Shown here piece by piece: positions 5,508 through 6,357 of a stretch of 6,357 nucleotides of DNA (position 1 is the first letter of the stretch; each line of letters begins with the position of its first letter). The notes beneath the pieces are model-generated. The model was not told the origin of the DNA. It saw only the letters and a list, made by a program, of their open reading frames with translations, and ran no database searches. Origin of the DNA: DAOTVC01 sp034437215 (GTDB lineage: Bacteria > Chloroflexota > Anaerolineae > B4-G1 > SLSP01). The DNA lies in the NCBI GenBank assembly GCA_034437215.1, contig DAOTVC010000111.1, forward strand, positions 1-6,357, given 5' to 3'. The translations under genes were made by a program, and so were the position numbers.

Positions 5508-5945
5508 ATGAGGTCCCGGCGAAAAGAAGGCGGGCAAGCCCTGCTCTGGGTGGCGATTCTGCTGCCCCTCTTCCTGGCCCTGGTGGGCCTGGTCTTCGAC
5601 GGTGGCCTGCTCTGGCAGCAGTATATGCGGGCGCGCTGGGCCATCTCAGCCGCAGGCGTGGCGGCCGCGTCCGAGATTGACCCGGACGTGCTGGCCCGCA
5701 GCGGGCAGCTGGTGCTCAAGCCGGAGGCCTTACAGACAGCCGCCAGCTACGCCCGCCGCAACGATCCCGCGCTCCGGGTGACCAGCGTCAGCATCGTCAC
5801 CCGGCAGGGACGGCAGTACATCCGGACGCGCGGCTGGACGCAGGCCGAGACCGTCTTCCTGCAGATCTTCGGCGTGTCCAGTTTCCGGATCAACGTGGAG
5901 GCCACCGAGCGTCCTGCCTGGGGGATCGACGGCGAAAATCAGTGA
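5508..5945 (+). CDS. Short TadG-like pseudopilin (Flp pilus-assembly TadG-like N-terminal domain)
   Basis: 145 residues, starting at ATG 5508 just after the previous stop, with GAGG about 7 bases upstream. An in-frame extension upstream overlaps the preceding gene and is rejected. The N-terminus KEGGQALLWVAILLPLFLAL and then LVFDGGLLWQQYMRARWAIS with SAAGVAAASEID match the TadG-like N-terminal pattern (helix, aspartate, then Ala-rich stretch). The membrane helix is about 11-31. The Gly9-Gln10 junction matches the other three pilin-class proteins, but position +5 is Trp14 instead of Glu. The protein ends soon after the pattern FGVSSFRINVEATERPAWG, so it has no von Willebrand A-type or long C-terminal domain, unlike the large TadG proteins of proteobacteria; in many Gram-positive or Chloroflexota-type loci such short forms occur. 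It is probably a minor pilus or envelope-anchored subunit of the same operon. Confidence 0.82.
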   Translation: MRSRRKEGGQALLWVAILLPLFLALVGLVFDGGLLWQQYMRARWAISAAGVAAASEIDPDVLARSGQLVLKPEALQTAASYARRNDPALRVTSVSIVTRQGRQYIRTRGWTQAETVFLQIFGVSSFRINVEATERPAWGIDGENQ

Positions 5946-5957
5946 TGAAGAGAGCTT

Positions 5958-6014
5958 GTCAGTACCGGAGATCAGCCTAGGATTGAGAAACCCAGGTTGA
6001 AGTCCGGTACTGAC
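5958..6014 (+). repeat. 57-base imperfect stem-loop between the TadG-like gene and the next gene
   Basis: The outer arms GTCAGTACCGGA (5958-5969) and TCCGGTACTGAC (6003-6014) are perfect 12-base complements. Inside, after a 2x2 mismatch, TCAGCCT (5972-5978) pairs with AGGTTGA (5994-6000) with one G-U, leaving a 15-base loop. No U-run follows directly (a CTTTTT occurs only 22 bases later), so it is not a standard intrinsic terminator. It could be a processing or stability hairpin that sets the ratio of genes on either side, a small structured RNA, or a dispersed repeat of REP/MITE type. The structure is seen; the role is open. Confidence 0.7.
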
Positions 6015-6068
6015 CGGCAAAAATTCTCTATTCACTCTTTTTCACTGTAACCAAGGAGGTTGTAAACC

Positions 6069-6357
6069 ATGAAAGCACTCAAGTTGAAGCCTGCGGGCTG
6101 GATCGCGGTCGCGGTCTTCGGAGTCTTGATCGTCGGGCTGCTGGGCACGGCCTACCGCAGCGTGTGGGGTAGCAACCGGCTGGAGCCGGTGCCGACCTCG
6201 GTGCTGGCCACCGCGACGGCCGCGGCGGAGGCCCGCCAGGAGGCAGAACCGACGCCCACGGCAACGGCGACCCCCGTTCCCGACCAGGAAGCTGCCTGGG
6301 AGACCTTTCTGCAGGTCATCTACAAGTGCGATGCTCTGCCCGATGAGGGGGACGACG
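6069..6357 (+). CDS. Unrecognised membrane-anchored protein with Thr/Ala/Pro-rich linker (partial, 3' end outside window)
   Basis: Function not recognised. An AAGGAGGT 8 bases before the ATG makes the start firm, and 96 codons are open to the right edge. Visible: a basic N-terminus (MKALKLKP), one membrane helix at about residues 11-28 (GWIAVAVFGVLIVGLLGTAY), then an acid- and Ala-rich stretch with a Pro-Thr-Ala-type linker at about 61-71 (PTPTATATPVP), and the beginning of a folded part with WETFLQVIY and a Cys at 87. The layout is that of a protein with its C-terminal domain outside the membrane on a flexible stalk. It follows the pilus genes in the same direction after a 123-base gap containing the 57-base stem-loop, so a pilus-linked role is possible but unproven. 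It does not resemble CpaB or a TadE/TadG pseudopilin in the part visible; there is no G-x4-E site. Confidence 0.75.
   Translation, partial: MKALKLKPAGWIAVAVFGVLIVGLLGTAYRSVWGSNRLEPVPTSVLATATAAAEARQEAEPTPTATATPVPDQEAAWETFLQVIYKCDALPDEGDD

Noticed and set aside
5997..6025. Separate promoter for the gene at 6069 (TTGAAG and AAAATT)
   Set aside because: The -10 matches only half of the consensus, and the -35 overlaps the stem-loop arm.

Overview
The window holds two unrelated gene clusters transcribed away from each other from a shared intergenic region of about 400 bases (3036-3438). The left half, on the minus strand, is a carbohydrate-type ABC importer: a lipoprotein substrate-binding protein followed by two permease genes, the second running off the left edge. 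From memory of the E. coli proteins, all three look most like the glycerol-3-phosphate importer UgpB-UgpA-UgpE, though the true ligand cannot be read from sequence. No ATPase gene of the importer lies in the window.

The right half, on the plus strand, is a compact Tad/type IVb pilus-type locus: a TadC-like inner-membrane platform protein (T2SSF family), a 49-residue Flp-type pilin with a textbook G/X4-E-Y processing site, two TadE-like pseudopilins, a short TadG-like protein, and then, after a strong 57-base imperfect stem-loop, the start of an unrecognised membrane-anchored protein with a Thr/Ala/Pro-rich linker that is cut by the right edge. All four pilin-class proteins share a Gly-Gln junction where a prepilin peptidase would cut. 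The motor ATPase (TadA/CpaF), secretin, peptidase and TadZ are not in the window, so this is either one end of a larger locus or a split locus.

The organism is probably a high-GC bacterium that carries Tad pili with TadE/TadG-like pseudopilins and importer lipoproteins, most likely Chloroflexota. The reasons are the style of the Tad cluster, the Thr-Pro-rich linker, the lipobox and the very strong GGAGG ribosome binding sites. An actinobacterium is the main alternative, and this is inference, not proof. The pilus half looks clearly richer in GC than parts of the transporter half (hand counts of single 60-base lines: 31 and 40 of 60 on the left, 47 of 60 on the right).

Working together: on the left, the lipoprotein captures substrate outside the membrane and hands it to the permease pair. 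A hairpin between the binding-protein and permease genes probably helps make more of the binding protein than of the channel. On the right, the platform protein would assemble the Flp pilin after peptidase processing, with the TadE/TadG-like proteins as minor or initiating subunits. Nothing in the sequence links the two halves functionally.
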